Source: Rutstroemia sp. NJR-2017a BVV2
Lineage: Eukaryota > Ascomycota > Leotiomycetes > Helotiales > Rutstroemiaceae
Assembly (NCBI GenBank): GCA_002946415.1
Contig: NJPS01000053.1
Location: 55,200-119,199 of the forward strand
Direction: 5' to 3'
Length of the DNA stretch: 64,000 nucleotides
Below the pieces are notes generated by a model. It had not been told where the DNA came from and did not search any database. It worked only from the letters and a program-made list of their open reading frames with translations. Position numbers and translations under genes: made by a program. Shown here piece by piece: positions 39,231 to 51,750 of this stretch. The number at the start of each line of letters is the position of its first letter. Position 1 is the first letter of the stretch.

Positions 39231-41138
39231 ATTATTCTCAATTCAAGTTAAATTACAAATTAAAAGTTTAGTTATAAATAACTTTATAGTTTAATTCTAT
39301 TATATCTTCTTAAACCTCGAATTATTTATATAAATATAAATCCTCTTTTAACTTAATATAGTATTATATAATTATAATATAATTTTCAACTAGTTCTCTT
39401 ATATTTATAATAATCCAAATAAGATATAAAAAGTTAAAAATTATTTAACTATTATTAAATAAAGTATAGATTCTCTTTATATTTATATTATATATTTTGA
39501 ATATATTTTATATAAAGTTTATAATAAATAGTAATCTAAATCAAATAAAATCTTTTACTTTAAATAAGAACTTAATAATATATTTAAAAACTAACTTAAT
39601 TAATAATTCTCTTTTTTTTATAAATATAATAGTTATATTTGTATTATATAATAACTAACTATAACTATTATTTATATCTTTTAGATATATTCTTTATTTA
39701 TTAATCTTTTTACTAATCGTTTTATATTAAGTTATTCTTTATATCTAATTAATCTGATAAATTTAAATATTATAAATATAATTAATAATGAAGAAATATA
39801 AAGTAATCTTTCTTAATAAATACTTTTTTATACTTTCCAAGAATATAATAGATTAAGAATATAAAGCAAATATATATAATATAGTGAAGCTAATTATATA
39901 GTTAAGGAATATATAATAGAATTAATAAGAATTAATTTCTTAGAATTTGAATTCGATAAATAAAAATAATAATTCTTTCTTTCTTTATTGATTTATATAA
40001 ATTATATATTCTTTAAACTTTAAACTATTTATTTAATATTTAGAATATACTTTTTGAAGAAAGAAATAGTATAATATATTATATAATTTGTATTTATATT
40101 ACTCTATATTAGGAATCTCTATATAAAGATTTGTTTAAATAATAACTTTAGATTTTCAAAGATATATATAATCTCTCTCTAGATTAGTTAGTTAGTTCTA
40201 TAATTTAATATTGTAAAGTAAAATCGATTTTTTAATAACAGTTTATTATAATTTTTATATAATTTAGAAGATAAATATTTATAATAATAATATCTTTTTT
40301 ATTCTAAAGTTCGTTTATATATATAATTATTAATTCTAATAACTATTTCTATTATAAATTTTAGATTCTCTAATCTTTCGAATTTAATTATTTTATTTTT
40401 AATAATATCTTTGAAGTTTTTATAATATTAAGTTTTTAATAAGTTATTATTCTAGTTAATTTATATAATATATTATTAGAAGATTATAATATAATAAATT
40501 ATAAAACTTTTCTATTTAAAATTTAATAAATTTTTAATTATATTCTAATTTTAATTAATATCTTTAAAGATTTATAATAATTTATTAATAAAGTTATTTA
40601 TAATATAAAATATATATTTTATTTCTTCTTTAATAATAATTAGAATATATTTATCTATATTCTTATTTTTTATATAATTAATAAAGAATAGAGAGAATTA
40701 ATCGAAAGTTAATTTTCTAAAAAATATTTTTATTTAAAGTACTTTTTCGAATTTATATTTAAATAGATAATTATTAAAATTCAAATAGATATTAATTTAA
40801 ATAAAGAAGTAAATAAGAATATTTTTATTATTATTATAAAGATCAGATATTTTAATTTTAGAATATTTCTTTTATTCCTCTTTATTATTATTATTATTAT
40901 TTTAATAAATATTATTCTAAATAATCGGATTTATAATTAAAATAAAAATTATTATCAATATATCTAAAGTTATTATAATTAATATAGAGAATATTATATC
41001 TTTCTAATTCTAATTAACTTGAAAATTATTTATAATAATTTCAATTTAGTATTTGAAATAATATTAATATTTAAAATATTATATTGTCGATTTTCTAATT
41101 ATATAGAAATAATAAAGAAATATAAAGTTTTATATTAA
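39231..41138 (-). other. Degraded minus-strand relic, left half (interrupted by Gypsy-2)
   Basis: Extremely AT-rich. Minus-strand frames have coding-like composition with Gln-type stops but no domain was recognised with confidence. It is continuous with 47,450-48,230 once Gypsy-2 and one ATTAA are removed. Confidence 0.35.
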
Positions 41139-41382
41139 TATAACGATTTGTAGAGAATCGTATCTATATAGAATATAGTTATCTGAGATATTAGACTATA
41201 TCACTTATTATAGTTATTATAGGTTTTGTAAATTATAACTTTAGTAAAGTAAGTAGAAGCTATATAACTAATATATAATCTATATTAACTATAATAAGTT
41301 CTTCGATCTTATTATCTTCTTCCCTCCTTAGTTCTAAATTCTAAAGATTAACTTAAATCTTCTTTACCTACTGAATATTATA
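41139..41382 (+). repeat. Gypsy-2 5' LTR (244 bp)
   Basis: Starts TATAACGATTTG (from TGTAACG) and ends GAATATTATA. Equal in length to the 3' copy, with transition differences. Confidence 0.93.
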
Positions 41383-41389
41383 TTATTTA

Positions 41390-42980
41390 GAACTCAAATA
41401 TCTCTTTAGGCTGATTCGATAGCCATCCAAATTAATATCGAAATCTAATCCCTCTTTGCCTTTAAGTTACTTATAGCTGCTATTATAGTAAGAGAAAGTC
41501 TATTCCGAATACTTCTTGACAAACAACAACTTTTTATAAACCTCTTTATAATATCTCTAATAGACCCCTTTGCGAGAAATAATAAACTTATCTATAACTT
41601 ATAAATAACTACTACTGATACTTCTATTAGTTATTCTCTAAGTTAAACTTCTAGCTAGTAGGAAGACTGTTTGGAAGGATATTTTGATAATATCGACGAA
41701 TTTATCTCTAATATTAATCAATAAAGATATAAATATAAGGGAAAGGGTAAAGCTCTTCTCTCTATAATCTCTCCTTACTGATCTATACTCAAAATACAAG
41801 TTTTAGTAGTAAAAGCCGAATCCTCCGAATTTGTTAATTACTTAGTTACTGAATAATATATATTCTATAAGGAGCTCAATAATCTCAAAATATTATTGAA
41901 GCAACTTATATAACAGTAGTCTACTATTATACTATTGCTATCTATAATAACTATATCAGATTTGCTATACAACCTCTAAATAGAGTAATCTACTTAGTAA
42001 TCTATATTCTTCCTTACTTCTATTCTAGAGCTAGTTCCACTTAAATTGGACCTTATAACTACTAAGCTTATAGATAGTAAGTTTCTATATATTACTCTAT
42101 AGAAATACTTTCTGCAAACTACCTTCGATTTGTTCTTATAGTATAATGAGATATAGAAGCTCTAGTATATAATCTACTAAGTAGATAGTTAAATACTAAA
42201 AGTCCTTGAAGATCAACTACTATTTGCTCTATAACCTCTACTAGATTATATAATCTAGTATCTAGTAAATTACTTTACAGATCCTATAAAGTAATAATAT
42301 ACCTCCGATATATACTATCTATTTACTTAAGATATATATCCTTTCAACAAGTTCTATACTTACTTCTGCAACCTAGCTACTATAATTCAGATCCCTAAAG
42401 GGAATCTATACAAAGATTTTTATTAGAAGATTAATAATTATCTCAAATATATAATATTCTTCGAGTACTATATCAATATAATACTTAAGCAGAACCGAGT
42501 TATATATATTTACTATAAGTAGAACAAGTCCACGATCTACTTGATAAGCTAATTCCAATCAAAGTCCTCTTATTACAATAATATTTATTCATCAAGTAAG
42601 GATTTCCTAAGATCAAATACTAGTAATCTCTCCTTTACAGATAATAATAGTAGAGCTTTTAAGCAAAATATCTTTATCTATACTAATCTTCTAAAGTACT
42701 ACTTTAGTAATACCTCTTAGTAATACTATAGCGATACCTTATATAAAGGTATAGAGTATTTATATAGTTTCCAGAATAGATATATAGTTACCGAAGTCGA
42801 ATATCAAAGTGGAGATAAGAGTAGTAGATCGGAGGAATATAAATCGATACAAGAAGAACCTAAAGTGAGCTAGTTACTATCGATCAAGAAACAGTTATAT
42901 ATACTTAACAAAAGGAGCTTTCGTAAGTAAAAGATTTGTTTTAGGAAAAGTCTTCTTTCTAAAGAAAATACAAGATATAA
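41390..42980 (+). pseudogene. Gypsy-2 gag relic
   Basis: Coding-like plus-strand frame between the LTR and the protease, with a charged segment near 42,800-42,960 (EVEYQSGDKSSRSEEYKS then Lys/Arg-rich) as expected for the gag C-terminus. Assignment rests mainly on position; no intact zinc knuckle was found. Confidence 0.55.
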
Positions 42981-45900
42981 GGTACTTAGACTTATATAAC
43001 CTATTAGAAAAAGACTATATAATAATAGTATATATATTAGCTAAGAATGGATACTCCTATATTACCAAAGCCCTTATAGACTCGGGAGCGAATAGCTTTA
43101 TATTGATCGATAAGATATTCTTATATAAGTTAATATTCTTCTTCAAGCCCTTTATAGTTAATCTATTGAAGCCCCTCAAAGTTAAAAGCTATAATAGCTA
43201 GCTTAGTACTACTATTAAATACTATATATTCCTTACTTTTATAATCGATAACTATATCCAATTCTTTATCCTATTCCTAATTACTTCCTTGGATAGTTAG
43301 AAGATTATTCTAGAATATAACTAACTAGCTAAGAATCATATATTACTTAATTATATAGATCGAAAGCTCTATTAGCTAGTTGATCTATTACTAATTCTTA
43401 ATTATACCGAAAATTTCGATATCGATCTAGTACTTGAGATACCGAATATAATAAATATAAACTATTAACTCGATATATACAAATACGACGAAAAAATAGA
43501 ATAATTAGCAAAAAATCGATATTTTCTATCTACTTTCTTTGGTAGTATCTCTACTATTTTGCGGTATATAGTACCTATATCCGATTTGGTTATAGTTTCT
43601 GAAATTCTCTAGCTAATAGCTATTGAGATTCCGATTTATAGTAGAACCTCTTTATAAGACCCTTATAGAAAAAGTATTACTAAAATGGAAAAAGAGCTTA
43701 AAATCGTTAAAATACCGGTAATCTTACTTTATCGGTATTCTAAGCTCTTATAGTAACTATATATAGAATATAAGTTTACTACTATCAATATCTAGATTAT
43801 TAGTATTACTACTTTAAATCTCTTCTATAAAAAAGATAACAAAGTAAAGTTCTTTATCTTTATTATATAAAAGATAAATAGTCTTATTGAGGAATACTAA
43901 TAAAGCTAGATAAAGCAATAACTGAATATATTTATAATATAACTACTTATTTCTAATAGATACTTTATAGCCTAATAGACTATTATAAACTTAGAAAAAG
44001 ATACTAAATCCTTTATTCTAGATAAGTATTCTAATTATATCTATATCTTCTCTAAGGCAAAGTCCAATATCCTATCTCTATATCGAGCTTACAATTATAA
44101 GATATAACTCGAAAACGAAAGCAAGAAAGATTTAAAATATAGCTTCTTATATAAGATATCTCTACAGAAATTAGAAGTTATAAAAAAGTATATTACCGAT
44201 AATCTAGCAAAAGATTTTATCGAACCTAGCTAAGTACCTTTTATAATCCTAATTCTTTTCGTCAAGAAGCTTAATAGATTGTTATAGCTATATATCGACT
44301 TCTATATACTAAATACCTTAACTTATAAAGATCGTTACCTTTTCCTACTAATTGATAAAATACTTGCGAGAATTACAAATATAAAGATCTTTACTAAGCT
44401 TGATATCTACCAAGTATTCTATCGTATCTATATAGATTCTGCCTCTAAAGAATATATTACCTTCCAGACCTATTACAGAGCTTATAAATATAAAGTTATA
44501 CCTTTTGGACTAACTAACAAACCTGCTATATATCAGCAATATATAAACGATATTCTCTTTAATTATTTTGATATTTTCTATATTACTTACTTAGATGATA
44601 TCCTGATTTACTCTAACAATAAACTCAAGTATAAAGTACAAATATAACTAGTACTATAATAACTTGAAGATATAGATCTACAAACTGACTTAAAGAAGTA
44701 CAAGTTCGATATCAAGTATACAAAGTATTTAAACTTTATTATCTTAATAGATAAGATCGAAATGGATTTAGAAAAGGTAACTGTTATATAATCTTGGATA
44801 TATCCTATAATTATAAAAGGTATTCAATTTTTCCTTGGCTTCTGTAACTTCTATAGATACTTTATATATAATTATAGTATTATCATTTATCTCTTGATCA
44901 ACCTAACTAAAGTAAGAACCTATTTCGACTTCGATTTGAATTACTAGTAGATATTTGATATCTTTAAAGAAATATTTATATCAGCACTGCTGCTATAATA
45001 CTACGATTTTACTTTTCTCTATATAATCGAAACCGATATATCAGATAAAGTAATAACAGATATACTTTCTCAAAAATATAGCAAAGAATAGTTATTTATA
45101 GCTTTCTTCTCAAAAACGATATAAGCTATTGAGCTCAATTATAAAGTATATAATAAAGAAATACTTGTAATTATTTATTCCTTTGGAAACTAGTATATAG
45201 AACTTACTAGTACCTTATATCAGATCTATATCTATATAGATTATAAGACCCTTAAGTACTTTATAACAACTAAAGTATTTAATATATATCAAATATAGTA
45301 AATCGAACTACTAGTAGATTATAACTTCCTGATCTTATATTGTCCTAGTAAAGATAACTTCCTAGCTAATATTCTTATCTATAGAGTCGACAAACTGGAC
45401 TTATAGAATAAACAAAAGCGAGAAATATATATCTACTAACTACTTTATAATAATCAGTTTGATTTTGAAGTACTTATATCCAAGCTCTATTTATATATAA
45501 AGAAGACTAGTATTAATATTTTCGAACTAAATCCAATCTCAAACTCTATAAATATAGTTGCTTATATATTATAGGCGAATTGCAAATATAAGAGTCTATA
45601 AGTACTTAGAAGATAAACAACCTATAAGAATATATACTTCGAACTCTGTAACGGACTACTCCTATACTATAAATAGATCATCATTCTCGATATATCGAAC
45701 TTATAGATATTTCTAATCCACGAGATTTATAATTCTATCATAATAGCCTATTCTAGTACTAAAAAGACTTTATCCTTACTTAGAGATTATTACTATTAGT
45801 ATAGCTTGAACAACAATATTATAATATATATCCGCAACTGCTATATATACTACTATAACTCGGTTCTATATAATAAAAAGCTAGAACTATTCTATCTATT

Positions 45901-47190
45901 ACTGATTCCGATATATATATATAGGAATATATTATTATAGATTATTATAGTTTCAATATAGATAAGTATGAATTCGATAATATTTTTGTTATTATTGACT
46001 ATTTAAATAAGCAAGCTATTACAATTCCATATTATAAAACAATTACTATACAAGAGTAGATTAAGCTTTATCTCTTATATATCTATAGATACTATAGCCC
46101 ACTAACCACTATACTTTCTGATTATAACCTATAGTTTATATCCTCTTTCTAGCAAGAGTTTAACAGCTTCCTAGATACTAAAGTTAAGCTCTCTATAGCA
46201 GACTATCTTCAGATCGATAGCTAAATAGAGATTTATAATTAATATCTCCAAAAGTACTTATAACCCTTTATCAGCTACTACCAAGATAACTAGTTTGAAT
46301 TCCTCCTAATAATGAATTATATATAGCTGATACTACTTTATTTATCTCTTAGAGATCTCCCACCTTACGAAGTACTCTACAGATATACCTTTAGAGTTAT
46401 ATAGATATAGAAAGATAGCTATCTACTAGCGGATAACCTTAATATCCAAGAAGTATATACTTATACCTATTATAACTGCAAAGTACTTGAATATACCTGC
46501 TCTATAATATAAGTTGTATAAGTATATATATTATATATTGCGAACCAATACCAATAATTTATAAACTTCGATATAGGAGATAGTATATAAATAGATATAT
46601 ACTACTTACCTACTTAATATTCTTCCAAGAAGTTGAACTACTCAACTATTGATCTATTTAAAGTACTTGAGAAAATCGGATATTTGTTCTACTTAGAACT
46701 ACTACCGATTATATATATCTATAATGTTTTCCTTATAGACAAATTAAGGAAAGTAGTTTCTAATCTATTACCAAGCCAAGAGAACAAGGAACTGCCTTTA
46801 CTTAATATTACTAATATAGATAAATATATTATAGAAAAGATCCTTATATACCGAAAGTACTATAAGTTGCTTCAGTATTATATATAATAGCAAGATTATA
46901 ATATCGATCTGATATAGTATAAGGTCTCCGATCTAAAAATATCATTTTTTTTCCTTTGTAACTTTTATATCGAGAACCCTATATTGCTAGATCTATCTAT
47001 ACTGTTTCCCGAGTAGATCCGACTTTATAGTAAAGAAAAGAACGATTATAATAATATAGAAAGCGATTATATAATAATATCTACTATAAAAAAATATTTC
47101 TTAAGTTTATTCCTTTAACTCCTCTTTATATCCTTCCCTTACCCTAGTCTATAATACTAACTAATTACAAGCCTAAGGATATACTCTTAT
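42981..47190 (+). pseudogene. Gypsy-2 pol relic: protease, RT, RNase H, integrase, chromodomain-like tail
   Basis: Protease: ALIDSGANSFILIDK at about 43,065, with the catalytic D-S-G-A intact. Reverse transcriptase: about 44,210-44,700, with VIPFGLTNKPAIYQQYIND and YLDDILIYS (44,590), both Asp intact. RNase H: about 45,000-45,420. Integrase core: about 45,960-46,460, with Asp, Asp and Glu visible in VIIDYLNKQ, ILSDYNL and QIDS.IEIYN. The C-terminus at 46,633-46,887 is open for 84 codons and ends KYIIEKILIYRKYYKLLQYYI, a chromodomain-like segment. In-frame TAG/TAA codons are common but frames are otherwise well kept. Confidence 0.88.
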
Positions 47191-47205
47191 TGAAAGAAAA
47201 GGTAA

Positions 47206-47449
47206 TATAACGATTTATAGAGAATTGTATCTATATAGAATATAGTTACCTAAGATATTAGGTTATATCGCCTATTATAACTGTTATAAGCCTTATAGGT
47301 TATAACTTTAGTAAGGTAATTAGGAGTTATATAACTAGTATATAATCCATACCAACTATAATAAACTCTTCGATTTTATTATCTTCTTCCCTTCTTAATT
47401 CTAAATTCTAAAAATTAACTTAAGTCTCCTTTACCTACTAAGTATTATA
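47206..47449 (+). repeat. Gypsy-2 3' LTR (244 bp)
   Basis: Preceded by a purine tract (gaaagaaaaggtaa) and followed by target duplication ATTAA. Confidence 0.93.
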
Positions 47450-48230
47450 ATTAAAGTAATTAAATAGAAGATTGAATATTAAATAATAATAAATAATAAT
47501 TAAAATTATAATTTAAATTGAATATAAAGCTTTAAATATTAATAAAATATATTTTATTTATATAGATTTTCATTTTCTCTAAATTGTTTCTAATTATATA
47601 TAAAAATAAATAATCTAATTATATTAAATTATATATTATCTTATATAATTCTATTTCTATTTAAAGTTCTATTATTTATTAATAAATAACTAAATTTATA
47701 ATTCTTAAATCTTATAATTTATAATATTCTATTAAAGATTTATTTTAGTTATTATTTTGTTTATATATATTCCTTTTCGCTAATATTTAGTTAGCTAATT
47801 CTAATATTTAATTATAAAAGTATAATATATAAACTTCTAAATTATAAAAAGAAAAAACTTCAAATCAAATAAATAATAATAATATCTCTATTATTATTAG
47901 ATTTATAATAATATATAATATATAATCTTAATATTATAAGCTTTTTATATAATTATTTCGAGAGATAGAATTCGATAATTATAATAATTAGTAATCTATT
48001 AAATCATTTAATTAATATACTTATTTTTTATAATATATAATCGATCTAGTTTCTTTATAATAAGATATTATCAAGTTGTATATTCTAATTCTAAAAAATA
48101 AAATCGTTTTATCTATCTTTAAACTATAGTTCTATTGATTCCAAGTTCTTTAGTAGTAGTAGATATAGTTTAACTATATTCTAATATATAAAATAAATAT
48201 AATTTCTTAGGAGTACGATATTGAGGATAT
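47450..48230 (-). pseudogene. Degraded minus-strand coding relic with helix-turn-helix-like start (right half)
   Basis: From about 48,200 down to 47,455 one minus-strand frame is interrupted only by stops convertible from Gln/Trp/Arg codons. Near 48,165 it reads STTTKELGINRTIV, the shape of a helix-turn-helix of Tc1/mariner-type transposases, and the following basic region fits that idea. A DDE catalytic triad could not be identified, so the family is a guess. It continues left of Gypsy-2 at 41,133. Confidence 0.4.
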
Positions 48231-48547
48231 ATATATCTCATATTGAGGTGTTTGTTATAGTGATGATGATGGAAGATTATAGAATTAAAACAGCGGCAAA
48301 ATCCTACACCGCCTTTGTTGCACGAATTATGGAAACCCCCTTCCGTACAATTTAGTCATAGGTTCGGGTCATGTGCCCGCGGGCGGGGGGCTCGGAGTGT
48401 AGAAAAGCTAGCTTCAATCATTTCGCGACTGGGAGTCCCCACCAGAATACCGACTTTGTTCTCTTCAAGTATGATCCGGACCTCGACGTCGAGCACTGGA
48501 AAACTAACGCGGTTGTCATTTGATGCGATTCACGATCAATCAGAACT
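48231..48547 (+). promoter_or_regulatory. Composition boundary and upstream region of the ankyrin gene
   Basis: AT-rich, RIP-type sequence gives way within about 100 bases to balanced sequence containing CpG-rich segments such as gcccgcgggcgggg near 48,375. It presumably holds promoter and 5' UTR of the gene starting at 48,548. No TATA box stands out. Confidence 0.5.
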
Positions 48548-50367
48548 ATGAATTCCGCTCCAGACAGAGAAGAGGACCTCCTTCCGATTCATATCGCAGT
48601 ATCTAATAGAGACACCACCGAGCTGAAAGCTCTACTCAGCCAATCTCACGACTCAATCAATACGCGGGATCCATGGAATTACACACCTCTTCAAATTGCT
48701 GTTGAAGCGAATGATCTACCTGCTGTGCATTTATTGATATCTTCCGGCGCAGATTCAGATCTTGAAGTGCCGAATCACTATTCAGACCTGGTGGAGGGGA
48801 CAAATTCCCTGAGTTCAGCGGCCCAGAGTGGTCATCTCGAGGTTCTGAGATTTTTGGTGGAGAATTCGGGTCGTCTGACAACGAAATCGCTTTACATGGC
48901 AGCCGAGGCCGGGAGATTGGACTGTGTTGCTTTCATACTCTCGTATGTTGATAAAGCCGAGAAAACAGTGTTTGGAGACGGAGTTTCGAAAAATGAAGCT
49001 GTCGGAGAAGCGTTGCGAATGGCAGCTGCGGGGTGGCGGGATGAAATTGTCGAGGTCATCCTTCACAATCGAGAAATCGAGACACGACTCATGGGAACTG
49101 CACTTTTGTGGTTAATTCACGATGAAGAGGAATTCGATGACTATCATGTCATCAATCCAGTTCCTCGCAAAACACCAGAGGGCAAAAAGAAGCGTATCAA
49201 AATCGCCAAGCTGTTGCTCGATGCCGGAGCTGATGTCAATGCCAGAGGAGAGATGCACGGAATTGAAGGCATGACTCCACTTCACAAGACCTCACGAATG
49301 GGGTCACGAATAAGAGAAATTTTTGATATGTTACTAGAGAAGAAACCGAACGTCAACGCAGAGGATGAAGACGAACAGACGCCACTGTTTCAGGCGATTC
49401 TAGCAGACGATGTCTACTTTGCAGAGATGCTCATTGATAACGGCGCGAGAGTCGAACAAATTGATAAGCAAGGGCACACAGTTCTGCATATATCAACGGA
49501 TAACCTGACACCTGCTTGCAAGCACATCGTCAAGTGCCTTTTGGACCATGGGGCCGATATTTCTGCTGTGACTAAACAGGGAGAAAGTCCACTTCACCTC
49601 GCGGCATATCAGGGCAATGCTGCCGCAGTAAGATCCCCATCTATTTGTCACAACCAAGTATTCCATAAAATTCACCTCCCAACTTGTTTCAAGTTTCACT
49701 CGCCCATGTCGTATTTTCTGACGAACATTTAACTGACTATCAATTCATCTAGATGGAGGTTCTTCTTTCCCACTCGGATTCTAAGTTGTTGGGAGTTAGA
49801 TCGGCAACTGGTTTCACTGCTCTTCACTCTGCTGCCCACGGGCCGGCTCAGATAAACATCGATGTGGTGGCTCTCCTGCTTGCCCAAGGAATGGATATCA
49901 ACGAATGTACCGATAGCGGCCTCACACTTCTCCATCTTGCGGCCACCAGCTTCTCCCCGGACAAAATTGATTTCGTCGAATTATTGTTAGAGAAAGGAGC
50001 CGATGTAAATGGATGGACGATTCCAGTAGTTCTAGGAGACTCCACACCTCAGGCCCACGAAAGATCATTGCCTACAAAACAGGCAAATGGCGTGATAGAT
50101 ACACCTTTACATCTTGCTCTGGATCGCGAACCAGTGGATTTCGGTCTCGTGTCTGTTCTCTTGGATGGAGGAGCAAATATCGAAGCTAGAGACAGCATAG
50201 GCAGGACTGCCCTTCTGAGATGCGTGGTAGGGTATGAAGTGGCTCTGCCGAGGCAGGAGGTTGCACTGGAACTCATTAAGAGAGGAGCCAACATTGAAGC
50301 TGTGGATGATCTCGGAAGAAAAATCGATGTTGACGCTTGGAGCGTCATGCCAGGTTGGGGTCAGTAA
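48548..50367 (+). CDS. Ankyrin-repeat protein, 564 aa, one intron
   Basis: The coding sequence is exon 1 (48,548-49,627), a 125-nt intron, then exon 2 (49,753-50,367). Ankyrin repeats, helical modules that bind partner proteins, fill almost the whole length. Clear units include NYTPLQIAVEANDLPAVHLL, the segment from GMTPLHKTSR to ADVNA, DEQTPLFQAILADD, QGHTVLHIST, GESPLHLAAYQGNAAA (joined across the intron), TGFTALHSAAHG, SGLTLLHLAA and DTPLHLALD. Roughly twelve repeats are visible, with no enzymatic domain, signal peptide or membrane segment. The start ATG lies at the first repeat and no in-frame upstream ATG is better supported. Base composition is balanced and there are no RIP-type stops, so the gene looks intact. 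It converges on the LysM gene, with 76 bases between stop codons. The molecular partner cannot be told from the sequence. Confidence 0.9.
49628..49752 (+). other. Intron of the ankyrin gene (125 nt)
   Basis: Donor GTAAGA after GCCGCA, branch-like ttaactgac, acceptor ATCTAG before ATGGAG. Removing it joins two ankyrin halves in phase 0; without it the repeat series would end in unrelated residues and a stop. Confidence 0.85.
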
Positions 50368-50443
50368 TAATGTCAATATTATTTACTCGAAGATGAAGAT
50401 TATCTATGCTTTTGAACCTGCTGCAACAACTGTCTACTACACT
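50368..50443. terminator. Shared 3' region between convergent ankyrin and LysM genes
   Basis: Only 76 bases separate the two stop codons, so the 3' UTRs very likely overlap on opposite strands. No strong polyadenylation signal stands out. Confidence 0.45.
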
Positions 50444-51554
50444 CTACACTCCAATACAAACATAGTATCCCAACCAAAGACTTCCACAAGTACTTCCAAT
50501 ACCCGGATTATATTTGTAGAAATTCGCCAGCGTGATCCCCGCATTCGTAGCAATAACCCCGCACTCATCACCCGAAGCCACCAAGTGGAACTTCTTGCAA
50601 CTGGTAGTCATATCCGTCTGAATAGGCGTTGGTGTCGCGATCCCATTCCCAGCTGCTGTTGTCGTCGGCTTCTGCGTAGAAGTAGGAGAAACACTTGTCG
50701 TTCCCCCAACAACATTAACACAAACATATGTATCCAACCAAAGCGATCCACAGCTGCTTCCCACAGCCGGATTCCAACGATAGAAGTTCGGGAGCGAAAT
50801 TCCCTTTGATGAAGCGATAGTGTCACATTCATCGCCTGATTTCACCAAGTAGAAAGTATTGCAATTCGTTGCCATTCCCGTCTGTATTGGGGTGGGGGTT
50901 GAGATTCCGTTCCCAGCAGCTGTTGTAGTTGCTGGTGCGCTGCTGGTCTTGGTGATCGTAGATGTGACAAAACCAATTGCTCCTACGCAAACATATGTGT
51001 CGAGCCATAGTCCTGTACAGGTGCTGCCCACCGCGGGGTTCCATGCGTAGAATTGTGCCAGTGAGAGACCGAAATTCGAGAGTATTCCTGCACAATCGTC
51101 TCCTGATCTCGTGATGTAGAACGAGTTACAGCTGGTGGTCATGCCAGATTGAATGGGAGAAGGCGTCGTGACACCATTGCCGGCAGATGTCGTGCTTGTA
51201 GGTTTCGCTGTCGAAGTAGTGGTGCCGGCTGGTGGGTTGCCATAGTTTCTCTCAATGCAGTAAGAATTCCCAACAGTCAACTTGCATGATGTTCCGACAG
51301 AGGGATTCTAGAGGAAATATTAGGTTTACTCTGGTAGTATTAGATAATGGAGGACGAACCCATGAATTGAAATCGGCCAATGAAATACTCCAAGTTGTTG
51401 CAAAATTTGCGTAGGTGCTACTCGAAGTTGCAACGTCCCAGTAGGAACAATCTTGGATAGTGTCGGAGGCAGCTGTAGTTGGGGGATTCTCTAAATAAGC
51501 CTGGGTAAAAGGTAGAAAAGTAGCAGCTGCTACAAAAAGAGTATTTGTCCTCAT
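50444..51554 (-). CDS. Secreted protein with four LysM domains, 352 aa, one intron
   Basis: Exon 1 is 51,554-51,360 (65 codons) and exon 2 is 51,307-50,444. A signal peptide is evident (MRTNTLFVAAATFLPFTQA). Four LysM-like modules follow: a divergent first one split by the intron (YWDVATSSSTYANF...FNSW|NPSVGTSC...GNSYC), then three close copies with pattern C..F....GD.C......G.....F...NP..G..C..LWL..YVC. The copies are separated by Thr/Ser/Pro-rich linkers containing GNG(V/I)(S/A/T)TPTPIQ. LysM domains bind chitin and related N-acetylglucosamine polymers outside the cell. In plant-associated fungi such proteins can shield hyphae from chitinases or hide chitin fragments from plant receptors, while others act on the fungal wall. 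No catalytic domain is attached. The gene appears intact and unmutated. Whether it is an effector cannot be decided here. Confidence 0.92.
51308..51359 (-). other. Intron of the LysM gene (52 nt)
   Basis: Donor GTTCGT after TTCAATTCATGG, branch-like tctaatac, acceptor CCTCTAG. Splicing in phase 0 recreates the LysM core F-N-S-W-N-P-S-V-G; without it the frame ends within exon 1. Confidence 0.85.
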
Positions 51555-51750
51555 GATTTCGGTAAGTTAGAGTGATGAAAAGACTTGAGGTTGAAGATAG
51601 ACTTTTATCCTAGGGGAATTTGATCAATAAATGTTCCCATGAAGGCAGCATCGAAATTCAAAATGACGCCGCTTAGAATCTCGAAGTATCTCGCTTTCGT
51701 ACAGTCCATGAGTAGATTTCTCCGTGCCTCTCGTTTGGGCTCACGGCGTA
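51555..51750 (-). promoter_or_regulatory. Upstream region of the LysM gene
   Basis: Balanced composition with no gene on either strand. It presumably contains the 5' UTR and core promoter of the LysM gene. No specific operator recognised. Confidence 0.4.

Larger units (their letters stand above)
41139..47449 (+). mobile_element. Gypsy-2: Ty3/Gypsy LTR retrotransposon (6,311 bp)
   Basis: Two 244-bp LTRs (41,139-41,382 and 47,206-47,449) are flanked by a perfect target duplication ATTAA (41,134-41,138 and 47,450-47,454). The interior carries gag, protease, reverse transcriptase, RNase H, integrase and a chromodomain-like tail in Ty3/Gypsy order. It is less mutated than Gypsy-1, with catalytic residues still present, though stops abound. 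Confidence 0.95.

Noticed and set aside
48315..48551. 78-codon open frame just upstream of the ankyrin gene, overlapping its start by ATGA
   Set aside because: No recognisable domain, arginine/serine-rich composition and position in the likely 5' UTR; best treated as untranslated or a chance frame.
50444..51414. Several plus- and minus-strand frames overlapping the LysM gene
   Set aside because: They are alternate-frame shadows of the repetitive LysM coding sequence.
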